A stretch of DNA of 64,000 nt, taken from Perkinsus chesapeaki (Eukaryota; Perkinsozoa; Perkinsida; Perkinsidae). The stretch spans positions 1 through 64,000 of the forward strand of contig JAAPAO010000053.1 of assembly GCA_013115145.1 (NCBI GenBank), read 5' to 3'. The position numbers and the translations under genes are program-made. This document shows, piece by piece, positions 22,401-33,646 of this stretch; within the stretch, counting starts at the first letter, position 1, and every line of letters begins with the position of its first letter. Under the pieces are notes generated by a model, which was not told where the DNA came from, did not search any database, and saw nothing but the letters and a program-made list of their open reading frames with translations.

Positions 22401-23601
22401 TTACAGCAAGTTCAAGGTGGCCTGGCGTGAGAACTCCCCGAGCGAAGTTGACTATCTTTACCTCGACCGTAAGGACTATGAGGCCATCCCGGACTCGGTC
22501 CGCGGCGAGTGGGTCGGTGACCGATTCAAGATCACCACAATAATCGGCAAGGAGAATGGCATCGGTGTGGAGTGTCTATCGGCATCTGGCCTCATCGCTG
22601 GAGAGACCTCGCTCACCTACGACCAGAACATGACCATGACCTACGTCACCGCAAGAACCGTCGGTATTGGTGCTTATTTGGCCCGGCTGAGTCAGCGTAT
22701 CATACAGAAGAGAACGGCTCCTATTATCCTCACCGGCTTCAAGGCCCTTAACTCGGTCATCGGCAAGGAGGTCTACACCAGCAACGATGATATTGGCGGC
22801 CCACATGTAATGTTCACCAACGGCATCACTCAGACCACCGTGGACGATGATCTCTCTGGTGTGCGTGAGATGGTGAAGAGGATAGCTATGCTTCGCGAGC
22901 CGCAGGCGCCGCTAGGTAAGTTGCCCCATCCTGCTGGTCCAGAATGCATCTACGACAACAAGTCCTTTGAGGAGCAGATGGAAGGCTGGGCCCCGAGCGT
23001 GCGTGTTGGTCGCGCCACGGTGGGCGGGTCTCCCGTTGGGATTGTCATGTGTGCCACTGAGACCACCACAGCTGTTCGCCTGGCCGATCCTGCTGACCCT
23101 AACTCCAGCGAGAAGACCATCACCTATGAGCCCGGAGTGCTGTATGCTAATGGCGTCTCCAAGGTGGCACAGACGGTCAGCGATCTTATCACCGAGGACC
23201 TTCCGTTGGTAATGGTATTGAACTGCCGTAAGGTAGATAGTAGCGACGTCGAGATGAACCATAACGTGGCCCACTTGATTGAGGAGCTTGTCCGGTTCGA
23301 GAAGGCCGGTAAGCCTCTGATAGTGCTACCGGCCAAGGGCTGCCGCCTGGCCCCTGAGGTAAAGACCGTCATTGAATCAGCCTCCCCGAGTAGCTACATC
23401 TTCGATAACTCTTACGGCACGCGAGATATGTGGACATGTCTGTCCCTGACCGACAGCGAGAGCTATTCTTGGAACGAGCTTAGAGGGTGGTTGGCATGCT
23501 TCATAGGCTGTGAGGAGGAACAGTTTAATGGTGCTGTGGGGAGCAATGATGATATTGATGTTATTAAGAGGGAGTTGTTGGGATATATTAAAGAAGGGTA
23601 A
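16438..23601 (+). CDS. ACC: Acetyl-CoA carboxylase, multidomain eukaryotic type
   Basis: Makes malonyl-CoA for fatty acid synthesis. Biotin carboxylase exons (to about 17.9 kb) carry [23 protein letters not shown], the ATP-binding [24 protein letters not shown] and the catalytic [16 protein letters not shown]. After YSDSQFGH comes an intron of about 300 nt, then one long exon (about 18.8-20.75 kb) with the biotin site [11 protein letters not shown] and the central domain. The carboxyltransferase exons (about 21.8-23.6 kb) carry [63 protein letters not shown] and [13 protein letters not shown]. Stop 23599-23601. The last ~200 residues are strongly divergent and lack the usual NWRGFSGG and GGSWVV motifs. 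The start is 16438, or an in-frame ATG at 16345 that would add 31 Arg-rich residues resembling a targeting leader. Confidence 0.92.
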
Positions 23602-24194
23602 GCAGCAGTAGCAGCAAGGGCCTCGTCTTATAAAAATGGTTAAGCAAACTTTTATCGTTTATTTGATCATCAAAATGATATAATGAAGTCGTTGAAAATT
23701 GAGTGTTCGGCGTTCTACTGGAATCGCCCACCATCGTCGTCGCTGAAGCTCTTGTATTCGTACAAGGTTCTTTAATCGTCGTCTTACCTCTTCCTCATCT
23801 CAGGTACGGTAATCTGGTCGAGAGCGTCGTCCAAAGCCAGAACAAGGGCAACCCGCTAGTCGCCGGCCCCTCCAACTTGGCATTGTCCCGATACATCTCT
23901 CAAAGCCGTAGATTCTAGAACGCCCAAGAGTTATTGAAAGATTATTGTTAAGCTGCTGAGCCTTTATAGAGCTCGTGTTTCTTCGTTTCATTTATTGTAG
24001 CATTTATAACAGGGATGCTGGTGCTGATGATAAGGCGCGCAGGAGTTGCCATTTTCGTTGGCGGTCCGAACTGGGCCGCTGTAGGCCTCCTCGTGGCATC
24101 AGCTACATCCTATTATGTTACCTCAACAAACACTATGGTTCCTAGCTCGCCGTTTTGCTTGCCTGGTCACTTACACCGATAAAAGAAAGATTCT
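23602..24194. other. Intergenic region, possible 5' exon
   Basis: Follows the carboxylase stop. A hydrophobic reading near 24014-24150 (starting MLVLMIRRAGVAIFVGGPNW) could be the first exon of the next gene, but it runs into a stop without a clear splice donor. Otherwise nothing recognised. Confidence 0.3.
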
Positions 24195-25355
24195 TCATGC
24201 ACCGACTGTTGAGTTCCGTTACCAAGTGCACGGGTGAAGCTCGGCTGCCTATTGGCGATGATTCCTTCCTACCGTCACGGCGTGCTCATCAACAACTACA
24301 GCGAGGATCTCTTCGGTGTTGATCTTTATAAGAAAAGGTTGGCCCTAGCGGGGCGCTGCAGTCTATCACGGTCTGAGTTCAGGCTGGGCGCCGGCGGCTA
24401 CCTGGAGGATCCGCAAGTCACAGCAGCTCGCAAATGTACGGTAAAGCCGCTGGGCAGTTTGTGGCCAAGGAACTTCAGGCTCGATATCCCATCTAGCTCA
24501 TCAGTGGTACCAGCCGAAGCCCTACAACCCAGTACCGGACCCGGAGACAGCAGCCGCCCAGGACAGGAGGTAAGGAGTATTGAAGTGATGAGAAGGCAAA
24601 GGGGGCCGTTGACAGGCAATGCGTGCCGCAGTACTTACTCTTCGGTCATGCTGGGGATGTTAATAAAGACCCAAGAAGGAATCTTCAGAGGAGGGAGTTC
24701 TTTACCAGCCATCAGTTCTTCTATCAGCCTCCAGAGGTAGTGGGGCCGCCGGCGGGGAGGGGTGTTCATTTGCAATAAGAATCTGCGCACCGTAAATGGC
24801 GGGAATCTTCGGACTCGGTGTCTTTTGTGACATGGGGACAGGAGAGCTCCACGTCATTTCCTTGTGCATCGAGCTGATAGTCCAGAGCAGTAAAAGTATT
24901 CAACGCTAAATGTAAGTACACAACTCAACCTGTAGGCTGGTGAGAAGGTCAAAGCGATCAACAGAATGCCGAGCGAGTTTTTCCTCGGTGATGCCCACGA
25001 GCTTAAGGTGACCTGTTCTTGACACTGCCACTCCACCTGCATCTCTACAGGCTTCCGCCCCAGTAGCGACGGACCTTGTCCGACGATCTCGTGCCAAGTG
25101 GGCTGAGGAGGCGGCAGCGGACCCGTAGGAGCCTCACAGTTTTGACCGTGAAATCTTCCTGATAGTTTCGCCACTACCCATTCTCTTCACTTCCGCAGCA
25201 AGAGCCTGAACCTCCCCCAAGGTAATGAATTGTGGAGTGTCTTTTCCGATGGTACTTGTCAGACTCGTCACGGCACCCTAGAAAACGCGGCGAGTTCACG
25301 GCGGCGGTCAGTAGGAATTTCCACAAGCTGGGCCTTCGGAAGGCTGCTGTGGCAT
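24195..25355 (+). CDS. Spliced gene of unknown function
   Basis: Plus-strand exons join well over short introns, but the product is not recognised. An ATG near 24197 opens MHRLLSSVTKCTGEA, which looks like a mitochondrial leader. Following pieces are LINNYSEDLFGVDLYKK, MYGKAAGQFVAKELQARYP, WYQPKPYNPVPDPETAAA, DPRRNLQRREFFTSHQFFY and AINRMPSEFFLGDAHELK. The C-terminal exons read LVRRSRAKWAEEAAADP and, after an intron, KRGEFTAAVSRNFHKLGLR, with stop at about 25353-25355. The result is rich in aromatic and basic residues, without membrane helices in the C-terminal part. It may be a lineage-specific mitochondrial or cytoskeletal protein (inference). Confidence 0.45.
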
Positions 25356-25452
25356 GAGCCTCCACGGTGTTGTCATCGGATTTGCTGTTGTTAGTGTGAG
25401 ATGTTGGGTTACTAGTTTGGGAGGGGACAGACGATTGTGCAGCGATAAGGGA

Positions 25453-25629
25453 ATGTCATCGGCGCACAGTAAAGAGAGAGGTGTTACGCAAGCCGATCTG
25501 CAGCAAGTGGACATCGATGCCGAGTTCAAGTCATCCAGCTCCTCCTCCTCTGAGGGCAGCGACTCTGAAAAAGAAGACGACGGTGAGGCCGCTGTGGATT
25601 TGGCCAATATGGGGGAGTCTTCGATTTAA
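25453..25629 (+). CDS. Short acidic, serine-rich C-terminal exon or small protein
   Basis: From ATG 25453 the frame encodes 58 residues: VTQADLQQVDIDAEF, then a run of serines followed by EGSDSEKEDDGE, ending NMGESSI. The serine/acidic run is a classic casein kinase 2 target composition. It starts about 100 bp after the stop of the preceding gene and may instead be a last exon of that gene reached by alternative splicing. Confidence 0.35.
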   Translation: MSSAHSKERGVTQADLQQVDIDAEFKSSSSSSSEGSDSEKEDDGEAAVDLANMGESSI

Positions 25630-26042
25630 AACCTGCAGAGGAATTCTTAATAGTCGCTTCAGTATTGTTTTGGCCGTTCGCTAGTGGGCTCAGTGTTAAG
25701 CCAACACTGCTGCGTGGCCAGGGGCTGATATGACATCGTCTAGTCCAGCCACAGGGAGACATTGTCATTGGGCATTAAGTGATCTCCGAACTTCAAACTG
25801 CCTTTCATATCTCGGGGGGCAGGCTGGTCACCTCTTGTCTGGCGAGCATGTAAATCAACCCTTCTTCTTCGTATGTGAGGGTCGAGAGGAATCTTGCGCA
25901 CCAATATCTTCTCACCAACACTGGTGGCTTCAGGCCCGGAGTCCACCCCAGAGATGCTCATGCGTGCAGTGGCAGTAGGAGGGGATCTGGCCAAGCAGAC
26001 CATTGACACGTGGATCACAGACGAGCAGACTGGTACTAGTTC

Positions 26043-27955
26043 TTGGGGCCCAGCGGGGGGGGATCTCCGCGGTTAGGGTTGAGGTACTGCTACAGCGGCA
26101 GCGAACGGAAGATGTACATGTGGAATGCTCGATCCCAATGCATGTACCATTGGCATGGGCGAGGGAAGATGGACTTCCTGTGGCAAGCTAATCAGGCCAC
26201 ACAGAACGGAGCTACGCAACAACAGCAGCAGCAGCAGCAAGAGGGGACTACTGTAGTGGGGAATTGGGGGGGGGGGCGTTGGGATTGGCCAGTCCACAGC
26301 GGAGCTATCTCACTGTAACGAAATGATGTCACTGACATGGCCGTCAGGGAAACGACTGAATTAAAAACTGATCGAATTGGATAATCGGAAAAGGCTATAA
26401 GTCGTGTCTTTTAGCAAGAGGGTTTTCCTGGTCGGTGGTGGAGTAGCGTTGGAATGTCATCCTCGATAATGACTTTAAAATGACGTTGCCTGTCTCTATC
26501 TGTCATATCTTTCTGTGACTTTCAGATTCCTGCTGCTGCTGCTGTTTCCGTGCATGATGTCGGTGGGGAGACTGGACATGATGTTGATAAAGTCATGTGG
26601 ATAACATATGTACTGAGAGCGCCATGTGCGGTAGAAGTAATGTAGCCCACCGAAGCAGATACCGTCATCCTACCTCTGGGGAGGGGAGAAGAGGGGCGCT
26701 GAGTCTCCAGAGGAATCTATCGAAGGAGCCGAGGATCAGACGGCAACTCCCGATGCGTCCGATTCCGGGTCGGGTATGGAGCCTACGAACAAGAAAGCAA
26801 GAACAGCAGCTGCCGATAACGCATCGGTGGGCTAGAGCGATAGCCGGGGTTGACTGTCACAGGCTGTCTCAGGTGATAGCGAGGTGCGATGCCAGAGTGC
26901 CTGGATTCAAGACGTTCGCCAGACGTTGGGGAATTGACGTGAATATTCTTCGGCACTTTGCGAAGCACGACGGCATGCTGATTCGGCACGTCATCGAGTC
27001 GTTCAAGCCGACAAAGGCCAAGGCCAAGAATGCTCTACAGAAGTAGCGTGCTGCTCAGTTGCCTAGTATCCGAATGCGTCTTCGGGCTCGCTGACTGGGA
27101 TATCCTGTACTGTTGCACAGGTACCTTCAAGGCCTCACTAAGTACCCTCAAAAATGGAGGATAGTAGCGGCATGTCGACAGGCGGTGCTGCTAGAGGAAG
27201 CCGATGGCGAGACCAGAGAGCTGGTGCCACCTAGATCCTTGGTTGTTGGTAGGCTGCATGTGTCGATTACGCCGGCACTGACTTGCAGGTTCGGCTGACG
27301 AGGACATTCGGAAAGCCAGCGATGATAGTGTGACACGGCTGGTGCTACCAGATGACACTGGTTACGTTGCGTCGGAGCATTTCCGCATTTTCCCCCTAGG
27401 AGATGACTTCTATGTAGCAATAGTTGGTCTGGTGTAACGCAGCGACCCGGCAATACGGCAAGGTGTCCCTCGGGGATCGGAAAAGTGTTCCTAGTGCGGA
27501 GTAGAAACTTCTGTAGAAAATGCTTCCAGAGCAAAAGAGAGCGTCAAGCGCATTCCTTCTGGAGCGACTCGCTGTTGTTGTGTTGTCACATTCTTTGTCT
27601 CAGGTACAGGACCTCGGTAGCAACTACGGCATCACGGTGGACGGCATGAGGTATCGGTCGACTGATGGCCCTATTGGGCCACTCAAGGACGGTAAGCTTC
27701 TGCTTGGTGGAGCGGAGAGGGTTCTTGGCCGAATCAGGATTGTTGTTACTGGTAGGTTCGATTGTCTCGATCGGCGGAGGGTCCCAACATAACCCGCCGA
27801 TGTTCATTTGCGAGTTCAACACTCCAGAGGAGCTCCGCAGACGACGGGTCGAGCCCGAAGGTCCGCCTGACGGACCTACGCCTCCAGACAAGTCAACCGA
27901 AGTTGAGGACAGGGCATCACAAGACAGCACTGACAAAGGAACAGAGGAAACGTAG
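26043..27955 (+). CDS. FHA-domain protein with polyglutamine and an alveolate-type helical motif
   Basis: The forkhead-associated (phosphothreonine-binding) domain lies in exons from about 27.2 to 27.75 kb: PRSLVVG, SDDSVTRLVLPDDTG, SEHFRIFPLGDDFYV, then QDLGSNYGITVDGMRY and PLKDGKLLLGGAERV. The conserved S-x-x-H and LGSNxG positions are present. Upstream, FKTFARRWGIDVNILRHF...VIESFKP matches a short helical motif that recurs in dinoflagellate RNA-associated proteins. Further upstream is an aromatic exon (KMYMWNARSQCMYHWHGRG) ending in a run of eight glutamines. The tail is charged and proline-rich (PPDGPTPPDKSTEVED), stop 27953-27955. The 5' start is not resolved. Likely a nuclear phospho-dependent scaffold. 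Confidence 0.6.
26221..26241 (+). repeat. CAG-type trinucleotide run (polyglutamine)
   Basis: Short CAA/CAG run that encodes a polyglutamine stretch in the probable 5' part of the FHA-protein gene. Likely length-polymorphic. Confidence 0.7.
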
Positions 27956-27995
27956 CTTCGTGTTGTTGCTTAAGGTGCATTGAGTTGAATTGTTA

Positions 27996-28860
27996 ATGGT
28001 CGTTGGGGAACAGAGGGCATCTGACACGAGCATGGCCAAGGACCGTGCAGCTGCCCTGCAAATTCTCCTGCCGGAGCAATTCCAGCGCGCCGAGACTCGC
28101 AGCAAGCTACTTCGAGAGACCTGCAAGTACCAGCGGAATCCGATAGACTCATCTGTTGTTAAGCAAGAGACCTGCAAGGCAATGCTGGAGAGTATGTACA
28201 AGGACGACGCTGCGCAGGTTGGGCAGAATAGTGGCGACGATGGCTTCAACTACCCTTGGTAGTTCCAAGCTGCGGTTGACCGAGTGGTGACGAAACTGAC
28301 AGAACATTTCGATGAGACTTTAGGCGGAGAAGTCAATCTGGTGGGTTTTCGACCTGTTCCGGTAGCCGGCAGAGACTCCTTCAATTTCAGGTTTTCTGGT
28401 TTTGCGCTCACTATGGTCGGCTTGAGTGCATGAAGCTGATGGTCGAAAAGCTTCCAGTGAACCTCAATTTCCTACACAGTTGTGGCCACTCAGTAAGTTA
28501 CTTGTGATAGAATCTCACAATCCCAAACTAGCTGCAGGTAATTGCTCGAGCCGCGATCAACGATCACGTCTCAGTGGTGGATTGGCTGTTTACCGTTGGG
28601 GCAGACCATGCCGCCGTCACAGGTGGCGTGAAATTACGTTTGCTGTCGGTTTGATTTTGTCCCAGACCCACGCTTCCTGGAAATGGCTGCTCATTGCGGT
28701 GCCCACCGAACGGTGAGTGTTTAATCTTGTCGATGCTCGTCGCCATTAGATTGCGCAGGTCGAACTTCTGCGAGGGTTTGCTGTTCGACCACCAACAGTC
28801 GATGACACTATTATCATCTCGATGGATGATGATGATGATGATGTTGCGGGGCTTCAATGA
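27996..28860 (+). CDS. Ankyrin-like repeat protein
   Basis: Starts about 40 bp after the FHA gene stop. From ATG 27996 the first exon is helical and charged (KDRAAALQILLPEQFQRAETR ... ESMYKDDAAQ). The next exon reads FQAAVDRVVTKLTEHFDETL, and a later one CAHYGRLECMKLMVEKLPVN followed by HVSVVDWLFTVGADHAAVTGG, both with the helix-turn-helix spacing of ankyrin repeats (A-H-Y-G-R-L-E-C-M-K-L). The last exon ends in an aspartate run (SMDDDDDDVAGLQ) with stop 28858-28860. Ankyrin assignment is by pattern on two repeats only; partner unknown. Confidence 0.5.
28826..28846 (+). repeat. GAT trinucleotide run (polyaspartate)
   Basis: Seven tandem GAT-type units encoding six or more aspartates in the C-terminal exon of the ankyrin-like gene. 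Confidence 0.75.
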
Positions 28861-29229
28861 AGCTCACCCCAGCACCGGTACATTTCAATTGAACTTTCCG
28901 GGCCATTCTTGTCGTGTTCCATCAGTGTGATCGTGCAAACCGGGCGAAGCAGCGGGCTGCAGCACCGTCACTGAATAGAAAAAACGCGCCTCACTTGAAG
29001 TGGAACCTTTAAAAGCCATCGTGCGCTCCACCGGAGGAGCTCTACTCGTGCTTATATGAAAGCAGTACGATACCCGAGGCACCCTTATCATTTCCGGCCT
29101 TAAGGTGTGGGAATGAGATAGAGGGAGATGCTTATCTTGAACTGTCGTTAGCTCTATTGCTTAAATGCCGATGTCGAGTGTAGATAGTGACGCACCGGTA
29201 AGCACGAGAGAATCCGATAAGTGAGAGAA

Positions 29230-30655
29230 CAATGCTCATACCTTCCCCAGCCCGACGGAAAACGTTACCAATCTCTCTACATGGCCAGTAGGAAAGAGTG
29301 TGACAAACTGCGACAAATGGGGGACGCTCTTGTGAAGAAAGTCGCTCGAGCAGAGCAGAAACGAAAGGAAGCTGAAGAGTGAGAAGTTCGTGTGAGCTGA
29401 TGCTGCTGCTCAGCGAGTTCACAGAGAACTCTTGGAGCTCCGAAGGCGCTACCGACAGATGAAGGCTTCTAGTGACGAGCTACGCGCACAAGAAAAGGTA
29501 TAGATGGGCTTGATGGAGCTAGCCCAGGACTGCCTGGCAGATTTCTAGCACCTTCGAGTCAGAGAAGTTATTGAGCTCCCGAATACGGGAAGAGACTTCT
29601 TCCTTGCGAGCCGCAAAGGAGAAGGCCCTGCAGCAATTGGTCACGCAGACCGATCGGGCTGAGAAGCTCAAGCAGGCCACCCAGGATCTGGCTAACGAGG
29701 CGAGCCTGACCGTTCCAGCTGCTCTTCGGTCAAGCTGACCGAGGAAGAACGATCATGTATATGTTAGAACGCTTCACTTCGAGGCGATCTGGATTCCGTG
29801 CGTTGTGATGCTGAGCGGCTGCAAAGGCAGCTAAGACGAAGCTCGCAGTCGGCTGAGATCCTGAAGAGGGACTATAAGGTGAAGTCGGAGCTCATCGTTA
29901 AGCTTGGGTCAGAGAACGAGGTGATGTGGAGCACGTGATGCTTCGCTCCTCTATCGCTAAGCTGCTCAGTTCCTCAAGGGAGAGAAAGAGCGTCTCGAGA
30001 ATATGCTTGCTCGCTCGGACGAAGAGAAGAGGCAGCTACTGTGAGTGTGTCATTTTAACAGATATCGCCGCTGGTATTATCTCAAGGTCCCATATCAACG
30101 ACTTGCAGCAAGAAGTGGCGGCTCTTAGAGATCTTTGCGACGACGCTGGTGGTCGAGTGCCCAACTTGGAAAGACAGGTCGGTGGCTGTAGAGTCCTCAG
30201 TGAGAGATTTCGGTGCTTCAGGCTTCGGATTGGCAAGAGGAAGCTCGAGGACTACGCGGCGCGCTCTCTCGAGTTCAAGCCGCATTCGACCACACAAAGC
30301 GCGAACGGGAGCACTGGAAGCAACAAAGCCTGAAAGCTACGCGAGACTTCGCTGAAATGGATGAGCGCGTCGCAGAGTACCAGCGGTTTGCGAGGCCTTG
30401 TTCTGATCTGGAACTTGTAGGCTGACCATGAAGTTGAAAGCTGTTGAACTGGAAAACGCCCGGCTGAGCAGTCGCCGCGATCCCAACGCTATCGGTGTAC
30501 AAGGCATACATGCATTAGTGGTATCTTCGCCGCGGATAGACGACGAGGAAGAGGACATGGTACGTCTAGCTCGAAGTTGTGTCTACTCCGCCTCCCTTTG
30601 GTAGGAGTGGCAGCAGCTGACAGAGCGTATGGCTGCAATAGCGTCCGGATCGTGA
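29230..30655 (+). CDS. Coiled-coil protein, multi-exon
   Basis: Successive plus-strand exons separated by ~20-50 nt introns all encode charged heptad-like helix: LRQMGDALVKKVARAEQKRK, ELLELRRRYRQMKASSDEL, SSLRAAKEKALQQLVTQTDR, DLDSVRCDAERLQRQLRRS, GEKERLENMLARSDEEKRQL, QEVAALRDLCDDAG, RVQAAFDHTKREREHWKQQ and MKLKAVELENARLS. The last exon is WQQLTERMAAIASGS with stop 30653-30655. No globular domain is seen. Long, continuous coiled coil suggests a cytoskeletal, centrosomal or tethering role, but no specific family is recognised. The first exon before about 29230 is not defined. Confidence 0.6.
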
Positions 30656-31131
30656 TACCATCCTCGATCACAAGCTCATGGCTTTAAGTCCTTTACTGCT
30701 GTTGAGTAATGCAACCGAGCTTTGGTGTCGAGTTCTAAACGTACACTTGCTCCAACCTACGTCAACCAGCGTTAAAGTACGTACTTCCATATTCATAGAA
30801 TTCTAAATAGCGATACTGCAGCCCGACTTTACTGGGCAGCCCAATCTGGGTTTGCCCACCGGTAAATTAGTTAAAGGGCTTACAACAGTCTCAGATTATC
30901 GATTCGCTCGACTACTAACATCTGGCGTGACGTCGTGTGTATGCGTGCGAATTTTTTTACTTGTCGCATGCCGGGGTCGAACCCGGGTCACAGCTCAGCA
31001 CCTTTGGAAAATCGGAGGTTATGTAACGCTTCGCTCCGCCGTTTTCGCCCAAGATCCTCACGCGCCGATTTTTTTAATCTTGCTACTGCAGGTTGCATCC
31101 ATTTCAGAGGTTTTGAGACCATCCCCCAGCA

Positions 31132-31740
31132 ATGACCAGCAAACCCCCGGCCTCCGTTCCCGAAAAGGCGTCCACTCTGGCCACCGGTAAGGGTGTCGTC
31201 GGCATCGATCCTAAGCTTCCCACTCACACCCCTCCTGCTGCTACCGACGTTCTTTCAAGCGGGAAGCCCAAGCCCGTCCATGTCGCCAAGTGGCCACCTA
31301 TGCCTGGCGGAGTCCCGATCCCTAAAGGAGGCCTCGGAGGTGTCTGGCGAGGTGCCTTCGAGGTCGCCTCGGCTTATACCGCCCTCAATCTTGAAAGGCA
31401 GCGCTTCGTCAACATTATCAGGTAAATACCAGCACTGTAAACATTGCCTCACATTTCCCTTCAGACTGGGCACCTTCTGCCGTGTCGTGGTCTGGCCTGT
31501 TATCCCCATTGTGGGGCTTTTCCACTACATCCGTCAGCGTGACCGTGACTGGTACGCCTTGGAGCTGTTAAGGTCCAGATGCAAGAGTGAAGGTAGCCTC
31601 CTCCTTCCCTTCCACCCTCTCGACTGTCCTTCGCAGATTGTGCTGCTTTCTACGATTGGACCATGCCCGGCTCTTCCGGTCACTGGAGGATGCAGAACGA
31701 TCTTGAGATCATTCGTCGGGCTGCCAATGTCGAGGACTAA
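31132..31740 (+). CDS. Small membrane protein, possibly mitochondrial
   Basis: Three exons joined by two introns of about 44 nt give a protein of about 173 residues. The N-terminal ~50 residues are Pro/Lys/Thr rich and disordered. Then come VWRGAFEVASAYTALNLERQ, one hydrophobic helix (VVVWPVIPIVGLFHYI) and a C-terminal soluble part with DWTMPGSSGHWRMQNDLEII, stop 31738-31740. The layout (basic, disordered N-terminus, single helix, short charged tail) resembles lineage-specific subunits of alveolate mitochondrial complexes, but that is inference only. An upstream leader intron may contain the tRNA-arm-like word near 30967. Confidence 0.6.
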
Positions 31741-32377
31741 GTACCATTGCTATACCAGTTCCCTTGTGTATCCCTGTCTCCTTAGGCCCTACCGTACAAG
31801 CAGGAGGCGGGAGCCTCCACTAGTAATGTGTGCTGATATAACATTATATCAATGACGGTCTATCCGCTTTGACTTTTCTTCATGGGGCGATGATAGCGGT
31901 TTTTCTGAGGTCACTTTTACCTTGCTCTTGTGTTCGTCACATAGCACCGGGACGCTTAGCTCCACTACCGATGACCTCCCTCTGCGAGGAGTCAGTAAAC
32001 AAGCTTTTCAGCTCGTAAGCCGCCATGCATGATTAACCCTGGAAACACTATAGTGGCAGGTGTAACGCGTATATGCGTACACAAGCTGCGGAGCTTGACC
32101 ATGAAGCTGCACAAATTAGATCTGGCCTTCGAGCCAAGAAGAGGTCGATAACTATCAATAACAGGTGTGGTGACCGAATCGTCCTGCCAGCGCAAGCTCC
32201 GTTTGCTGCAGGCCATCAATCTCATCGCGGCGGAATCAACCGCAAAATAGGAAGCCCGACAGATGTGAGTCTTATCGCCAAGCCAACGTCACGTCTTGTT
32301 CGCAGCTCCACCACCTCCGGGTGAACATCGGTCAGCAAGCATAGCGCCGCCCAGACCGGCGATGATACCATCTCCAG

Positions 32378-33004
32378 TTGTACCCGGCCACGACTATGCG
32401 ACTTTGTGGAAGTGCTGAAATCGAGCGAAGGGTGAACTGTATCATATGCCTTCTCAGATTGCACGAGCGAGCATGGGAGAAGTTCACGTTGCGTCCACCG
32501 GAGCATTTGAGGTTCATCGACGTCCCCTGGCCTCCTTGCGACTCGGACGTGCTCGAGTTTACCGAGAAACAGTGTAAGAATTGGAAGGCATTGCAGAGCT
32601 GGAGGTGTCATAAGGTCTACTTCGGAACCGTAGTGATGACGCCTTCCTCGATCGAGAATCGAAGGATAGAGCATCGTACCGTGCAGCGTGCCGGCGATGG
32701 CATCCTGATAAGTTCGTCCAAGTGTAGGCTCGACGAGGAAAGGCTTGGAGAACGGCATAGTGGCAGATACGGTCGAAGCATCCGAGACCCGAAGGAATCC
32801 GAGCAGATAATGAACAAGTTGACGATGATAATGCAAGCAGTTAACGAGAGCTGGAAAAATAAAACGATGAGAAGTCAAATAAGAAAGGTGGGGTCAACTC
32901 GGTCTACTTCTCGAGAATCTATCAAGGCCTTTCAGGCCTGTGCTGAGGAGGCCGCTAGAGCCTGTCGTGGTGGGTCGTGTCGGAGAGCACGTTCTGGATC
33001 GTAA
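32378..33004 (+). CDS. NFKBIL1-like protein with RWHPDKF motif
   Basis: Plus-strand exons show the signature of the NF-kappa-B-inhibitor-like-1 family, which carries a degenerate J-domain: HERAWEKF followed by LRFIDVPWPPCDSDVLEF (family DVPWP), then after a short intron YRAACRRWHPDKFVQ (family RWHPDKF), then KESEQIMNKLTMIMQAVNESW (family helix before the end). An intron between about 32606 and 32666 is needed to join the second part. The stop of the last frame is near 33002-33004. Upstream exons before 32378 are likely but unresolved. The family is linked to mRNA processing in animals; the role here is inferred. Confidence 0.6.
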   Translation: MYPATTMRLCGSAEIERRVNCIICLLRLHERAWEKFTLRPPEHLRFIDVPWPPCDSDVLEFTEKQCKNWKALQSWRCHKVYFGTVVMTPSSIENRRIEHRTVQRAGDGILISSSKCRLDEERLGERHSGRYGRSIRDPKESEQIMNKLTMIMQAVNESWKNKTMRSQIRKVGSTRSTSRESIKAFQACAEEAARACRGGSCRRARSGS

Positions 33005-33481
33005 TAATATCCGGGTGTTCAAAGCTCTCCATGTTGCGTTGTTCTAAATAATCAACCATGAAACGCTTTGTAAGACATGATCCAGGTGGGAGGCTTTGAA
33101 AGGACCGAAAAGAAGAAAGACTGTCTTTGAAAGTTCTGCTGAATCTACTCCGCAGTTTTGTGGTCAGAGAACTGATGGGGGTTGAGGTTCGATATGTCCT
33201 TCGGTTCGCAAATACTGTTATGAGATACTAACGAACACAACTAACTACGACAGTTGAATCATATAGGGTGCGGTTCCGAATCAAACTGGACAACAGAAGC
33301 CCTTCGAGGCTGCTTGAGGGGAGGGGAAGTGTCCTCTGGGGGATCGGAGATGTCATAAAAAGATACACCTGAGGAACATCTTTGATACTTGCGAAAGGAA
33401 GGCGGTAAGATTCTCGATTCCAAAGGCAGTACTAAAGTGAAGGTAAAATGGATAATAGATTAATAATTAATTTTAATTATA
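33005..33481. other. Intergenic, AT-rich
   Basis: No supported gene. The 3' half is AT-rich (runs of TAATTAATT near 33460-33480), a typical landing site for the TA-inserting element that follows. Confidence 0.4.
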
Positions 33482-33483
33482 TA

Positions 33484-33646
33484 CAGGGTGCATAAATGCA
33501 TATATTCTGGCGCGCGTGAAGGAAATCACCAAGAATACCATTTCATAGATCTCATTGAGCCCTCTAGATTGTTATGTATTAGATGATCAAAGTCGTTAGA
33601 CCTGAAAAGCTATGAGCGGTGGGCCCTTATTTTCTATGCACCCTGT
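33484..33646. mobile_element. Mariner-type MITE, 163 bp, TA target duplication
   Basis: The left end CAGGGTGCATA (33484-33494) is the exact reverse complement of the right end TATGCACCCTG (33636-33646), and both ends are flanked by the dinucleotide TA (33482-33483 and 33647-33648). This is the hallmark of non-autonomous Tc1/mariner elements. No transposase frame fits in 163 bp. The intact ends suggest recent insertion. Confidence 0.78.

Noticed and set aside
30955-30995. Possible tRNA gene around the GGGGTCGAACCCGGG word
   Set aside because: No matching 5' acceptor arm, D-arm or anticodon arm at the expected distance on either strand; kept only as a T-arm-like word.
32222-32878. 218-codon minus-strand frame
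   Set aside because: Longer than the plus-strand frame but without motifs; the plus strand carries DVPWP and RWHPDKF of the NFKBIL1 family.
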